Source: Acanthaster planci (taxonomy: Eukaryota > Echinodermata > Asteroidea > Valvatida > Acanthasteridae). Taken from it: 64,000 nucleotides of DNA. Position 1 is the first letter of the stretch. Each line of letters begins with the position of its first letter. The stretch is from positions 333,980 to 397,979 of the forward strand of contig NW_019091518.1 in the NCBI RefSeq assembly GCF_001949145.1, given 5' to 3'. The notes under the pieces are model-generated. The model did no database searches. It was not told where the DNA came from and was given only the letters and a program-made list of their open reading frames with translations. This document shows, piece after piece, positions 10,785 through 22,744 of this stretch. Position numbers and translations under genes: made by a program.

Positions 10785-12786
10785 GCTGTGTCTGTCTGCC
10801 CATTTCACTTTGTTATGTTTGCCTCGTAATAGTCCCAGCAACTGTTTGAAGCAAATCTCGCAAAAAGGATCTTACTTTGTGTTTACACGGAATGGGGAGT
10901 ACTTCCAATCATTATAAAAAAAGAGTTCACTTCACATAGAGGGTATGACATTGCTTTCATATGTAGACTATTTCTTTTTATTGCCAGAAGATGGGTGTAT
11001 CAGTTTTATTTTTTTAATAATTTGATTACGACACAGAATGTCAAATTATTAACCATAAAGTATGAATAGTATGATTATGGTTTAAACACAGTAAAAATAG
11101 CTTCATGTATATCACACAGTGGGGGTTAAATGTTGGGCACAGAGGTCTGTAACCACCGAAATTTTGAAATTTGGAAGTTATGTGCTGTTTTGCTTAGAAC
11201 TGCCCATTTTGACATGAACAATGACATATTGTTGGTATGTTGCATGCAATGATTCTGCTTTTCTTAGCCAGTCTGTATATAATGTGTAGTTCATGGTTTG
11301 TAAATATGTAGACTAAAAAGTGGAATGGCCCTGAGGTCACTTTTGCACGTCCAATCACCCTGAGTTTGACGAAAAGGGGGTCACTTGCAGCCCCTCCGGG
11401 TGCATACATGTAGATATACAAGGGTGTTGGATATCGCCAGTCCCTATTGTTTTGTACACACCCCTGTCCAAAATCAGAAATTTTTGAAAAGAAACTTTTC
11501 AAAATTTATCATTAATATGTTTTGATTTAATTACTTAGTCATATGGAATGCTTTTAGTTTTCAAATTTTTGTTGCTGGTCACTATTGGCATCATGTTAGG
11601 GCACTGTAACCAGTCAAAAAATTTGAGTAGAGTGACTGATTGGAAAATTACTTGAGGTCTTGATGTGTGTCTAGTTCACACTGAAGCAGATTTCTCTGGC
11701 CCATGTTTGTGAACTGCACATGTGAACCAGGATAAAAGCCAGGAACAGGTGTGTTATTTATAACAACTTCAATAATTGCATAGAATTTTATGGTAAAAAT
11801 AAATTGAATTGGAAGAATGAGGTAGTCACAATCAGGAAATATCTGAATTTCACAAGGATAGTTGCAGAAAATACCATTTCAAAACACAGAGCATGTACAT
11901 TTTCGAACCCTACAAGGAAAAATTCAAAAGCATGAAATGATGTTTGTCTTTTAAAAATAAGAATACAGAGGAGTGAATATTTAGTATGGTAATTTCGTTT
12001 TTGTGTGAGAGTATCAAGAGTACCTTTCACATGTTTTGTCTGGATAAACGGGGTAAAAATTTATCAGACACTTTGTGTAAAATACCTTCATGATATCCTG
12101 TCTTATATGTGTACTTGTATTTTATTTAGTTGACAGATTTTTAACAAGTATAAAATACTTGATATATTTACTGTATTTATATTTTGTTATTAGAAAGAGC
12201 AGCTTTGGAGAAAAGGGGTACATTTTATTTGAATCTGAATGTATTTGCAAAAATAGATTAAAGCATGTTCAAAAATAAGAGTGGTTTTTATGTCAGTGAT
12301 GCTGCCTGATATACTTTGTGGGGTTGTGGCTTGGTGTTGCTGTCTTTGAGCTTGGGGACAAATGGAATCGAGTGCACCTGGCTAATTTCTTATGAGGACT
12401 TGTGAATGAAAGATGTTCTCACAGTGCAGTTGGTGATGTTCTTACGCAAGTTGTCAGTGTGGCAGAGATGATCATGAAAGCTTTGGGATTTGATCATGAA
12501 AGAGAACATTGAATCGGCCTCCCCATATTTTTAAGAAAATGCTTTTCTACGAGCTTATAATTCTCTTACTGAGAGTAAAGAATCAACATCATGGGTCGGC
12601 AAATTTGACTTGAATGTGGTTGATCTTTCCCTTGGAATCTAATGCTTGTTGGGTAGGAATCATCAATGAAGTATATGATTATTGAAACTTTTATCAAGAT
12701 ATCAGTTTTGTGGAAAGGAAAGTGAACTTTGTTTCCTTATTGAGGAAACAAATGCATAAATTGGTGTATTTTACCAACTTCAACAA
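10785..12786. other. 3' flank of actin 2 and intergenic DNA
   Basis: AT-rich DNA with several AATAAA-like hexamers. I see no coding exon, RNA gene or terminal inverted repeat here. Confidence 0.5.
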
Positions 12787-12920
12787 GATCGAACCATCGA
12801 AAAATGTAAGACAAAAAAACTTTGTCAGAAGTGGGATTCGAACCCACGCCCCCGATCGAACCATCGAAAAATGTAAGACAAAAAAACTTTGTCAGAAGTG
12901 GGATTCGAACCCACGCCCCC
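12787..12920. repeat. 67-bp tandem duplication spanning the tRNA-Leu 3' end
   Basis: Unit 1 is 12787-12853 and unit 2 is 12854-12920, with identical sequence. Each unit carries the last 31 bp of the tRNA (T-arm and acceptor 3' strand) plus the downstream A-run that gives the pol III T-stretch. Only unit 2 is attached to a complete tRNA. Confidence 0.9.
12823..12853 (-). pseudogene. tRNA-Leu 3' fragment (duplicated)
   Basis: A 31-bp exact copy of the 3' end of the adjacent tRNA-Leu gene. It contains the B-box GGTTCGAATCC but has no D-arm or anticodon arm, so it cannot make a tRNA. It was produced by the 67-bp tandem duplication. Confidence 0.85.
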
Positions 12921-13010
12921 ATTCGGGGACCAGAACGCCCATTCCCACTAAGTGTAGCGGAAGGTCATGAACCTTGAGTCTGGCGCCTTAGACCGCTCGG
13001 CCATCCTGAC
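12890..13010 (-). tRNA. tRNA-Leu(CAA): tRNA-Leu(CAA) with a 37-nt intron
   Basis: On the minus strand the acceptor GTCAGGA pairs with TTCTGAC, followed by discriminator A. A-box and D-arm TGGCCGAGCGGTCTAAGG, anticodon stem CCAGA/TCTGG around CTCAAG, a class II variable arm and T-arm GGTTCGAATCC are all present. The anticodon is CAA. A 37-nt intron (12936-12972) interrupts the gene one base 3' of the anticodon, the canonical place, and tRNA-Leu(CAA) genes commonly contain one. A run of seven T follows the gene at about 12880-12886 (minus strand) as a pol III terminator. Confidence 0.96.
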
Positions 13011-13928
13011 AACTGAGTGAAATAGCACACATAATAATACATAAATAATACATTTATAAAAAGTAATTCGTTTCCTTAAAAAATAAATATAACTACGTAT
13101 TTTTAATAATAATCTAACCGTCACTGTCGATCATAGTTTAATTCAATATTTAAGCAATTTCGCCCATTGTTATTTTCAATAATTTTAAGAAGGTACCTGC
13201 CTAAATGTCTCATAATGTGATACCTCTCTCTGTCTGATTCCCAGACGACAGTCTATACATGATTATGTACAATGTGCGCAGCACTGTACAAGTACGTGTA
13301 CGTACACCCACGTGTAATGTACATGTACATGCAGCACCAGTGCAGCACGTACGTGCAAAATGCATGCAGCACGGGTGTCGCACGTACATGTAGATAACGT
13401 GCACAGTACGTTCTGGCCATGGCGTACGAGGCCTCAAGGCCAAGCGAGGGGGCTGCACGGACCTCTACCGGCGCGTAGCGGACCTAAGACCGGGGTATAT
13501 ATACTGTACATGACTCAAGTTGTCAGGCACATAATGGATGGGCAGTTTTGTGGATGGAAAGAAATAGCCTTGCTGGTTCACCACTGGAGACCCATTCAGG
13601 GGCTTGAAGCCTCCACAAATATTTCGGGAAGCCAGCGAGTCAGAGTGCGGTGAAAGAAGGACACTCAAGGACATGAAGGAAAAGACTTCATCCATGCTAG
13701 AGCAGAATGGAATTTTGTTAGCTTGGGAGGTGTCTGTAACGGCATGCTGGAGCACCAAGATTCTTAGACTCGAGGCATGCCAATAGCAACCAACCCCCGG
13801 TGACTGTGAATCATCTCCACACTTGTTCATGCTGTTTGCCGCCCTCTGTCTGCTAGGATAAAAAAAAAATCCTCTCCCCCTCCCCCCAAAACATGGGCGG
13901 TTCAACCATGCAGGAAGGAATGTATCTG
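13011..13928. other. Intergenic, ACGT-rich palindromic patch
   Basis: From about 13290 to 13400 the sequence is dense in short palindromes (GTACGTGTACGTAC, ACATGTACATG, CACGTACGTG). No gene is seen. The open frames from 13360 to 13905 have no recognisable domain. Confidence 0.5.
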
Positions 13929-13930
13929 TA

Positions 13931-14659
13931 TGGAGGACGAAAAGTGGCCATTTGCTTTTCTGCTATCAGAATGGTAGAAAAGCAGATTTTATATTCTGGT
14001 AACGCGCAATTTCGACTTTTCTGCTAACTCAAAAAGCAGAACGAACATTGTTTGGTTATGCATTTTTCTATTTTTCTGCTTCAAGAAAAGCAGATTTTAC
14101 TTTTTCTTCTTTCGCTGGCGGCCGAAAAGCGGCCATCTGCTTTTCTACTTTCAAGCAGGCAGAAATTTGGATCGAACATTTTGACGACAACCGTGAATTA
14201 AGCTTTTCTGCTTTTGTAATACCGGATAAGCAGATTTTACATAGGTGGCCGGAAAGTGGCCATCTGCTTTTCTGCCTTCCAAGGGCCGTGAATGGGGTTG
14301 TGAACCTCGGGTTATGACCATTTCCTTTCTTGGGGATTGAAGACATATAAACCAATCATTACAGTCCACCCTATCTTTTATGATGAAAAGTTCACGTTTT
14401 CCTTGGCCCAAGCAAGCTTGTTTGTCTATTGGATGATAGTTGTAAAACTGTATTGCCTTTGAGATGCTGTTTTCTCTGCCTCACAGGGACACTGATACTG
14501 TCGTATAGGATTGGTCCCTAGAGAGCATGGTTCCGGGTTACGTACTGCTTTCCATACGTCTTCACTCCCCCCAAAAGGAAATGGTCGTAACCTATGGTTC
14601 ATGACCCCATTCACTTCCCATTGAGGACAGAAAACCAGATGGCCACTTTTCGTCCTCCA
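13931..14659. mobile_element. Non-autonomous DNA transposon with long nested inverted repeats, TA target site
   Basis: The element begins TGGAGGACGAAAAGTGGCCA and ends with its reverse complement, flanked on both sides by TA (13929-13930 and 14660-14661). The right arm (about 14554-14659) pairs with an internal left segment (about 14246-14348) over roughly 105 bp. The left part adds two more iterations of the GAAAAG.GGCCAT.TGCTTTTCT module, at 13938 and 14123. No transposase frame is present. The TA duplication fits the Tc1/mariner or pogo-like group; the family is unassigned. Confidence 0.8.
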
Positions 14660-15119
14660 TAGGATCTGTCCTTGATCTCAGTAAATGTAAATGCAAACAT
14701 CAAAAAAAGGAGGGAAGTTTTTTATATTAAATCAGGTAATGACAGAATTGTTCAAAAGTAGTTACATGATGGTCACGGTGCTCGCTCAAAATTCAAATTT
14801 TATTTGCAAACGGCAGTTAGAATAACCAGTAATAAAATGATGGGCAATACTGATTAATACTGGGATCACAGCTACATCAACTTGATGCATGTATGAACCA
14901 AACTTCATCGTCATACACAGGTTGACAGAAGGAGAACACGACAGAACTACATGTAGTTAACACAATGTACAACTGTCGATGATTATACTGCACATTACTG
15001 ATAACGGCAGCACTGCTTCTGGACATGTTTTATGCATAGTTCTGTGCTACATAAGTCATTCATTTGCCTCCGATTCTTAAACACCACGATCCCATTCAAT
15101 GGATCCTCCAAACTAAGTA

Positions 15120-15289
15120 GTTGAACCTCGTTAATAGGAGGTCCTTCGGACTTGGCAAATTACCTTGTTATAACAGGAACCTTGTATTATCAGGAATAAA
15201 AACAATGAAAAAGAAAGGATTGGGACCCAAAACTTTCCTTGTTATTAGCAGAATCTTGTGTTAACTGCTCTTATTAACGAGGTTCAACC
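15120..15289. mobile_element. Small MITE, pogo/Tigger-like ends
   Basis: TTGAACCTCGTTAATA (15121-15136) is the exact reverse complement of 15272-15287, and the element is flanked by TA on both sides. Ends of the type GTTGAACCTCGTTA resemble pogo/Tigger-like MITEs. It is about 170 bp with no coding capacity. Confidence 0.65.
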
Positions 15290-15291
15290 TA

Positions 15292-16140
15292 TTTAGACAC
15301 GTGTATAACTATAAGGAACAAACACCAAACGTGAAACAAGTTTACCTCAAAGGTGGTCTTGCCTCATGTCTTGTATGCTACATTAACCAAGGCAAGGCAC
15401 GCAAATCAACATGCATCCCAGTCTTCAAAAACCAACTTCCTTGACGGGCATTAGACATCTTTGTCTAGATGTGAATTTTCAATTTCCCTCTTACAATCAA
15501 CTCTACTTTAGTTTAACTAAAGTACTGAGATCTATTTGACATGTAAACGGGGTGAAACAAATTCTAAGCATTCGAGAAAAGGAATTTAAAATGAGGCATA
15601 AAATAAAACATAACATTAAAAATATAAATTAAGTAACATATTCCATATGAAGTTTTTAAAAATCCAGCTTAATGAACACTCCAGTAAGATTCCAACCCTG
15701 CACCTCAAAATACTATGCTGACTTCTGCAGAGCAACAACTGAGTAATGGAACCAACAAACAAACGAAAAGACTGTCCACATCGGTAATTATTGCGGTATT
15801 CTGGATGCCAAAATTCCAATCTCCATCCAGTTTGGATTTTTCCTACATAAAAATTGATAACCACCATTCCTAGTAGGTTGAATCAATGACAGTAAGTCTC
15901 GGAACATGCACTGTGTTATCTGTTCTTGTGTTATGTAGACATGAAATAACTTTGTGCCAACAGAGCAGCAGTACCTGAACATTTGTATATGTATTACCGT
16001 CGCTTAAGCTTTGTTCAACACCTGCAGACTTGTCTCCACCTTTTGTACGACTATTACTTGTTGCACTTCAGGATTTTGACATTTTTACATCCAAACCAAT
16101 CTTAAGTTTCAAAAATATTTTTTTATACCACTCAGGGTTT
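15292..16140. other. Intergenic and 3' flank of AMT
   Basis: AT-rich DNA without a recognisable gene. It should include the AMT 3' UTR, but I found no convincing minus-strand AATAAA close to the stop codon. Confidence 0.4.
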
Positions 16141-19100
16141 TCATTTGCCGGTGTAGTATTTGGAGGGGACAAAAGGCATCTTAGCAACTTCAGCGTCAAC
16201 GCTCCGTTTCCGGACTTGAACTTTGACTGCGGTTCCTACTGCGGAGAGCTGCGTCTTGATGTAACCCATGGCAACATTGACCTTTAGAGTTGGTGAGGGG
16301 CAGCCGCTGGTCACATGGCCTACTTCCTGGCCTGCCTCGTCAAGTATGCTGGCACCCGCTACAAAGACAAGAGAATAATGATCAATTCAAAACAATGTAA
16401 CTCTTTGATAAGCTGCACACAATACTGTTAGGCTTACTCTCATTTGGGCCAAGGAAGGACATATGAACAGTTGCAAAATGAGTAGGTGACAAAATTTTTG
16501 GTGTTTGCTGCTAAGTTTGGCACAAAGTCTAGACACGTCTGCAACTAAAAGTCAAAATAACTAAAAGGCCATTAAACAGAACGTGTCCTCTTACATTTGA
16601 AGGGCTGCAGCCAACTTTCTGACAGATTCTGACATGCCTGTACTAACACACAATAAATATATCTGGAGAAAGCAGACCACACAGCAGGTCAGATCAGTCT
16701 GGGGTTTAGCTTAGTATCCAGAATATTGAACTTTTGTTCAATATGTTGCAGTTTCCAAATCCTGCTCCAGTTCTTGTCTTTGTCCATCTCGGCAACTGAC
16801 GGCTAGCACTCAGACGGTTTCCTTGATATGTCATTTGTTTTTGTACCATACCTCTGGGTGGGGCTCCTTTTGATATCAGGCCAACTCTCTTTCTCTCAGG
16901 TTTCTCCTTGAGTTGTTTCAAGATGAGATCTGCCGCCGGGAAATCCCTCCGCTCTCTTCTCCTCTTGGCTGAGAAAGAAGAGACGAGATGAGATCCAAGC
17001 CATTTGGATATTTACAACAGGTTGCAAGTCAAATCACATCATTTAAATTCGGCAGAACAGATTAGGAATTGCACAGCTGTGTCCAAGCCAGGCACTGCTG
17101 TCTTCAGCTACTAGTAAACCCGCCAATAGAAAAAACCTCAAGTCACGGACACAAGATACCCCAAGATACTGCTGGTCACAAAGGTCAAGAGTGAATAATG
17201 AGAGGAAGGAATAAAGGACAGGTAAGGAGTTGAAGACGGGAAAAAGAGAAGGTCAACATCTTATCAGTTCCATGATATGAACTGATTCAATAGATGAATT
17301 GGTATTAGCTTTGGAGTAAGCTGTGATGGTCTGGAATCTTGTGCTCTATAAAGGAGCATAACGCTGGCTGTAAACAAAAGTCTAGCCACAATGTCTTGGC
17401 TGTGGCTAGGCGCAGCACTGTTTTATGGAATATAATTAACTAGGAAGTCAGAGGCTTGGATAGAATGAGGTGTTTTTGTCAGCTGCTGCCGAAGCTTTGG
17501 ATGCAGTCGATCATCTGTTGTTTTACTCTGAGCAGACAAGAGACTAACGCCAGCTATACTAGCAAACGCTTTGGTTTAGTAATGCAAGAGTTCCAAATTT
17601 GCAAGATCAACAGTCAAAGTAGAAACGCAGTCAAAATCTTCTTAATCATCTCACCAATTGTCCATGCTAAGGTGGCCTCTATCGGTGTCGTGGTTTCATC
17701 AATGTCGTTGCCATAGAGACACATCCCCGATTCCAGCCTGAGCGAGTCTCTTGCTCCGAGTCCGCACATGCTCACAGTGGTTTCTTGGGAGCTTAGCAAC
17801 CTCTCGGTAAGCTCCACTGTCCTACTGGCTGGAACGGAAATCTACAAAGGAAGCCCAGGATTTGAGGAAGTGTGCAATGCAGTTGAAGCACAAGAAACAG
17901 GAAAGTAGATTGGATGACAAAGACATGTTCAACAATTCCAGATAAGAGTTCAGAGTTTTGTGACTATAAATGCATCGACTTAGCTAGTATGGAGAATCCA
18001 AGGCTTAACGCATACAGTAAGATCTAACTATAGACAGTTAAGATACAGTACTTTGATTCAGACCAGCAAGGAATGCAGAAATTGAAAATTCAGAATCCGT
18101 TTTAAGTGACAGACAAATCTGTGAGTAATTCATCTCTATGCTGATTTGTTACTACTTCTTCCTGAAATCAAACACTTTTTCTAGAAGGTAGCCATTTTTT
18201 CTGATGGAATACAACATTTCTTGGTTTACAAGTGTTTTTGTGTCAAGTGCACAAATGACTGTGACATACACTGTAGTTTTTTTCTGTAATCATCCTGGAC
18301 ACCTCCTTATCCAAACTAAAATTTACTGCCTTGATGTGGGACCTGGTTATGCCCCAGTTGCCACGGCAACCGAGGTATCAAACTACTCCACATCTCACAT
18401 TGCAGCGCATTCCCAACACGCACCTCTACACCATCTTCTCCAGTGTAGCCACACCTCGTCACCCGGCATGGGATACCGAAGACGTCCGTAGTTATTGTCG
18501 TCATGAAGGTCAGCTGACTCAGGTCATGTGACATGCCAGCTTGCAGGACTTGGGCCGAAAGGGGACCTACAAAATGAAGTCAGGTCTTGTTTTGTGAGTG
18601 GCTTCACGCTGGAACTTTTGCAGGTAAAAAACATGGCCGCCAAACAGGTTTGCAGGGTTATTTTTTGGGGGGGGTTACTTAAACAAATCAAGATGCTTCA
18701 GTTTCCCAATTTCCAGCTGAACGTTCTCCAGAAGAATTTCGAAAATTTGAAGACCCCGGAATACCTACATTTTTCTTTTAAATTCCCCTCCCCAATTTGT
18801 CTTTCCAGAGATACGTAATCATGCTTGACAACATTTCTGAAGATTGGAAAGGTCATACAGTTCAAAGCAAAACGTTAAAAGCAAAATAGTTTGCATTGAA
18901 GTTGTGTTACAGATCAGTTCCTAGAAGAAAATAGCTGAGTGGAGTTTCTTATGCATTTAGGAAATGAGTTGCACCATATTATTCACCAAAAAATGCCACA
19001 ATGTGAACCAACTATCCAGAAAATACTCACTGATCAAACCACATGGGAAATTGCTCACGTCTCAGCTGGTGGCAAAATGGTATTAAATTCACTAAAGATT

Positions 19101-21532
19101 CAAGTTGAACACATGGGATTGTCTGGTGATATTTAAACTTAATCTTAATCTTACCCTGCAAAGCTAGGAGACCCATGTCATGAAGAGGTTCAAAAGTGAC
19201 ATCGAGACCAGCAGCCTTGAATTCTTCTAGCTTGCCCTAAGCGGGGTAAACACATAATTTTCAGGAACAGGTGACAAGAAAAAAAAAAGTACATCGATGA
19301 TTTGAGGAAGGAGAAGAGGATTGTTTGCTGCATGCAACATGTTTTTCAACCCAGAACAAATGCACTGCTTGTTTGGCAGGCTTTCTAAGAATTGGCACAA
19401 ATTTTGGTTTGATTTTTTTCTCTTTTTCAGGGGATGAGAAATTACAGAATTTCTGTCATAAGCAGGATTGGACTTTCACAGCTCTTCCAGTTGTAGAATT
19501 TGGTATTTATGATCAGTACTGTGTGGTTACAGCCTCGCTAAGAACTCCAAATCCTCAGCTGTCCGTAAGCTAATCATCCCAAATTTCTTACAGACTTGTG
19601 ACACCCGCTACCTATTCTGGTAAAGTTAGCGCAGTAAGTTTCTTGCTTACAGGAAAGACTACCAAGACACGGCATTCAGAGGAGAAAGTTTTGCAGACTG
19701 GGCAGGACGGGGACTCTTCCACTGAGCAAAGGTTGTCAGCTGGTTCCCACTGACCTGTATATGAGCCGTGTCCTTGTCAGAGCACCCAGCATTGGTCACC
19801 ATGTAGATGTGTCCCTGGTCAGTCTTACTGACCACCAGATCATCGATAATTCCTCCCTTGTCATTCAGCAGGAGGCTGAGTGTTCCAGAGTTTTCCTTCA
19901 AGCCCTCGATATCCGCTGTCGCAAGGGTAAAAATTTAAAAAAATCCTGCTCCTCAAATGGATCTTCAGTTAGGAATTTTGATCAACCCAAAGCACTATTG
20001 ATTTGGTAAATTTCTGTTATTTAAAGCCAAGAAATTATTAAAAATTGACCATGCCAGAGTATTTAATGCAAAATCCTGAATTCCCAAGAAAACTGGGTAA
20101 ATCACCACTTCCCAAACTGCTAAATTTATGTTGTATCCCAGTGAAATCTTAAGACATTGCTCAAACTTTTGGGGCTTTGTAGGGCGACCTCCAATTTTGG
20201 TAGAAAACAGATACAGCTCAAAGGAAAGTGATTCCAAACAGCTTAATCATTGCACAATTGATATAAAAAACTGTTAAGAGGCCTGAAATATAATCTAGAT
20301 AAACATAAACCCACCCACAGTAAGACTCTCGATAAATTTTGTCCGATCTTTGCCGTGAATTTTGCTCTGCAGCATGTGCGACACGTCAAAGATGACAGCT
20401 TTAGTCCGGCAGTTTGTGTGTTCACTGGTAATCCCTTCCTTGTAATTGACAGGCATGGACCAACCAGCGAACGGCACCATGTGGCCCCCGGCAGCAACGT
20501 GGAAGTCATAGAGAGGTGTCTTGTTCAAATTGGCCTGCAACGAGTCATACACATACATGTACATGTAACTTTTTGAAAAAATATACCACAATTCACCTCA
20601 GTCTGATCGATGCTCCTATGCAAGACAGAAACATGTATTTAGACATTTATGGTAGTTGGGCACAATCAGTCAGTCTTTATGATCAATTATTGATTACTGC
20701 ACTATTGGTCAATCTTGTGGCACAATATGTCAATCTCTCCACCATCATCTAATAATCTTGTCTTTTCAACTTACAGCTGGGGAAGACTATGGTTGAAAGA
20801 TTTCTAAACATGCCAACAGGAAACAGATGACTGCACAGTGTAATCAATTACTTCTAAAACTACTTTTTGAAAATATAGCCCTGCTCAGCCACTGTAGCCT
20901 AAATGATGTATGCATGTTGGGTATGATTGGTTGACCTATGGCCTTGCTTCATCATTGCATGACCAGTCTATCTTGTAACATGATTTATCAATAATTCTGC
21001 CATCTTCTACTTGCCTTGCCTTTTTAATTCATGGTTGTGGAAAATTGTTTCAAAAAAGGGCACAGGACTAAGAAGATCGACCAAGTCAGCAAATGTGGTG
21101 ATCGTGTAGTTTGGCTGATTGCATTCAAGATAACTTTCAGATTTAGAAGTAAATTTTGGTTCTACAGTTTGTCATTTAAATAAAAAAGTGACGACACCGT
21201 CATGACCGGACGACAACCAGCGGCAATGATATGTCCATTCATTCACCCGAAAACAGAATTATGTTTAGGCCTCTAGCTCTGTAAACTTATATTGTAAGTT
21301 TGCACCTACACCTGACATAGCTGTGACCATGGGTGTGTTTTATTCCTGTGACTGAGCCTGGTTTGTATACACATGGAGGTAGAATCACATCCATGGTATA
21401 CAGTTCTGGTAGCAATCGACTTACATGGTCACTTCGGAAACGCTTCGAGGTGAACGAACATCTCCCTATCCTTTTCTGTCGGCAGAGACTAGTCAAAATC
21501 GATGCTGCTTTTGCCGCTCGAATTCCTGCCAT
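16141..21532 (-). CDS. AMT: Aminomethyltransferase, mitochondrial (glycine cleavage T-protein), 8 exons
   Basis: Complete 411-residue T-protein. It transfers the methylene group from the aminomethyl-lipoyl H-protein to tetrahydrofolate, releasing ammonia, in the mitochondrial glycine cleavage system. Exons in transcript order: 21425-21532, 20315-20534, 19755-19915, 19155-19236, 18424-18566, 17655-17841, 16852-16968, 16141-16358. All phases join correctly. Exon 1 encodes a typical matrix-targeting peptide ([20 protein letters not shown], Arg/Ser rich, no acidic residues in the first 30). The mature part starts near [10 protein letters not shown]. It has [27 protein letters not shown] with the catalytic Asp near 134, [34 protein letters not shown] (folate-site region) and the C-terminal barrel ending [12 protein letters not shown]. 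Length and exon order match vertebrate AMT (about 403 residues). The start is the first Met of exon 1. Confidence 0.96.
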
Positions 21533-22744
21533 TTCAGACCTGCTACTCTACCTTATGTTAGTGCCAGTGGGTGGTTTAGTGGTTACGGTAGGTTTCAACT
21601 TCAACTAGACTAGAACGAAATGTTTTGAAAGCGCGCCCTCACTTGTTGAAAAATGTAACTTTGGCCTGTTTTTTTTCCATGTGTGGGCGCCGAGTGAGCG
21701 GCGATGCCAACGTTGAGGGTGCTGCTTTGTTGTTGTTGTTGTTTGTTTGTTTACTTCAACTGCCCTCTTCCTTTCTTCAGTTGCTTCAGACTTTTTCCAC
21801 GTTTAATAAATTGCATATCCTTTGGCGTTATAAAGGTCGTTCGATTTATTTGTAAAGGTAAAATAATAATGTGCAAATTAGTCATTTTAGATGTGCACTT
21901 TACTCTTACCATAAATTTTGGCAATATCTACAACCCATTATTCCATCAGTGTCAGGATAAATGATTAAAGAGAAAGGCAATTAAATATCACAGTCGCAAC
22001 AATGTAAATCTAAATGGTATGAAGAGTGCTGTATTTAATGAGCCAGTTTGCCCACAATGAAAGCCATTAATATGGTTGGAGGTCGGCCCAATCACAACGG
22101 CCGTATGGCAGGAAACTCACATTGCACTGAAGTAGTCAAACTGGCGTGACGTGAGGTTCCTTGCTTTCAGAAGACTTTCCTTTTTTGAAACACCAAACTG
22201 GGGTCATCGTCAGTGGCCTATCAAAGTATAGCCCAAGTAGATGGACATTTTTTTAAGAACGAGTGTTAGTCTACCGATTCCCCACCCCATTAAAATAATC
22301 ATCCCTTGTCCAAAGAAAGGTGGTGCGTTTCTAAAATGTTGGCACAATCCAATTCCTAAAGACTGAATTAACTGACTAAAAACTAAAAAACAAATGAACA
22401 GAAGCGGGCAAAGCGTCGCCAATGGAAGGGGACACTACCCTCTGGCCCCGGATACGTTACTGGTCATTATGATAAATTGCAGATAACGCCCCGAGCAGAA
22501 GCACCCCCTCATCAGCTGAAAAAAGCCGCGTTGGGCGGGACTCATTTTGTGGGTAGCGATGATACTGCAACGCTTCCCAGTCGTTTCGTGTCGGAACTAG
22601 CGATAAACAGTTGGCACCAAAGGAGCCTCCGTTGTTAAGAAAATAGCGCCCTCTCTTAGTCCAGGTCGTGTCCCATTCCATACTAGTTCTATTGTCGTAC
22701 GAAATGGAGTTTTATTCCCGTGTTGTCAAAAAACCCAAAAACAT
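21533..22744. other. Intergenic between AMT and SLC23 copy 1
   Basis: Holds the AMT promoter side and the 3' flank of the first SLC23 gene. It includes a (GTT)n tract near 21727 and a dispersed repeat at about 22490-22680. No extra gene is seen. Confidence 0.5.
22490..22680. repeat. Dispersed repeat copy, related to 7806-8000
   Basis: Shares the ordered motifs CATTTTGT.GGT, CGTTTCGTGT, CACCAAAGGAGCC and GC.CCCTCTCTT with the copy in actin-2 intron 1. It is non-coding. Confidence 0.45.

Noticed and set aside
13465-13905. 146-codon minus-strand frame and overlapping plus-strand frames
   Set aside because: No recognisable motif, and it borders repeat-rich ACGT sequence and a MITE.
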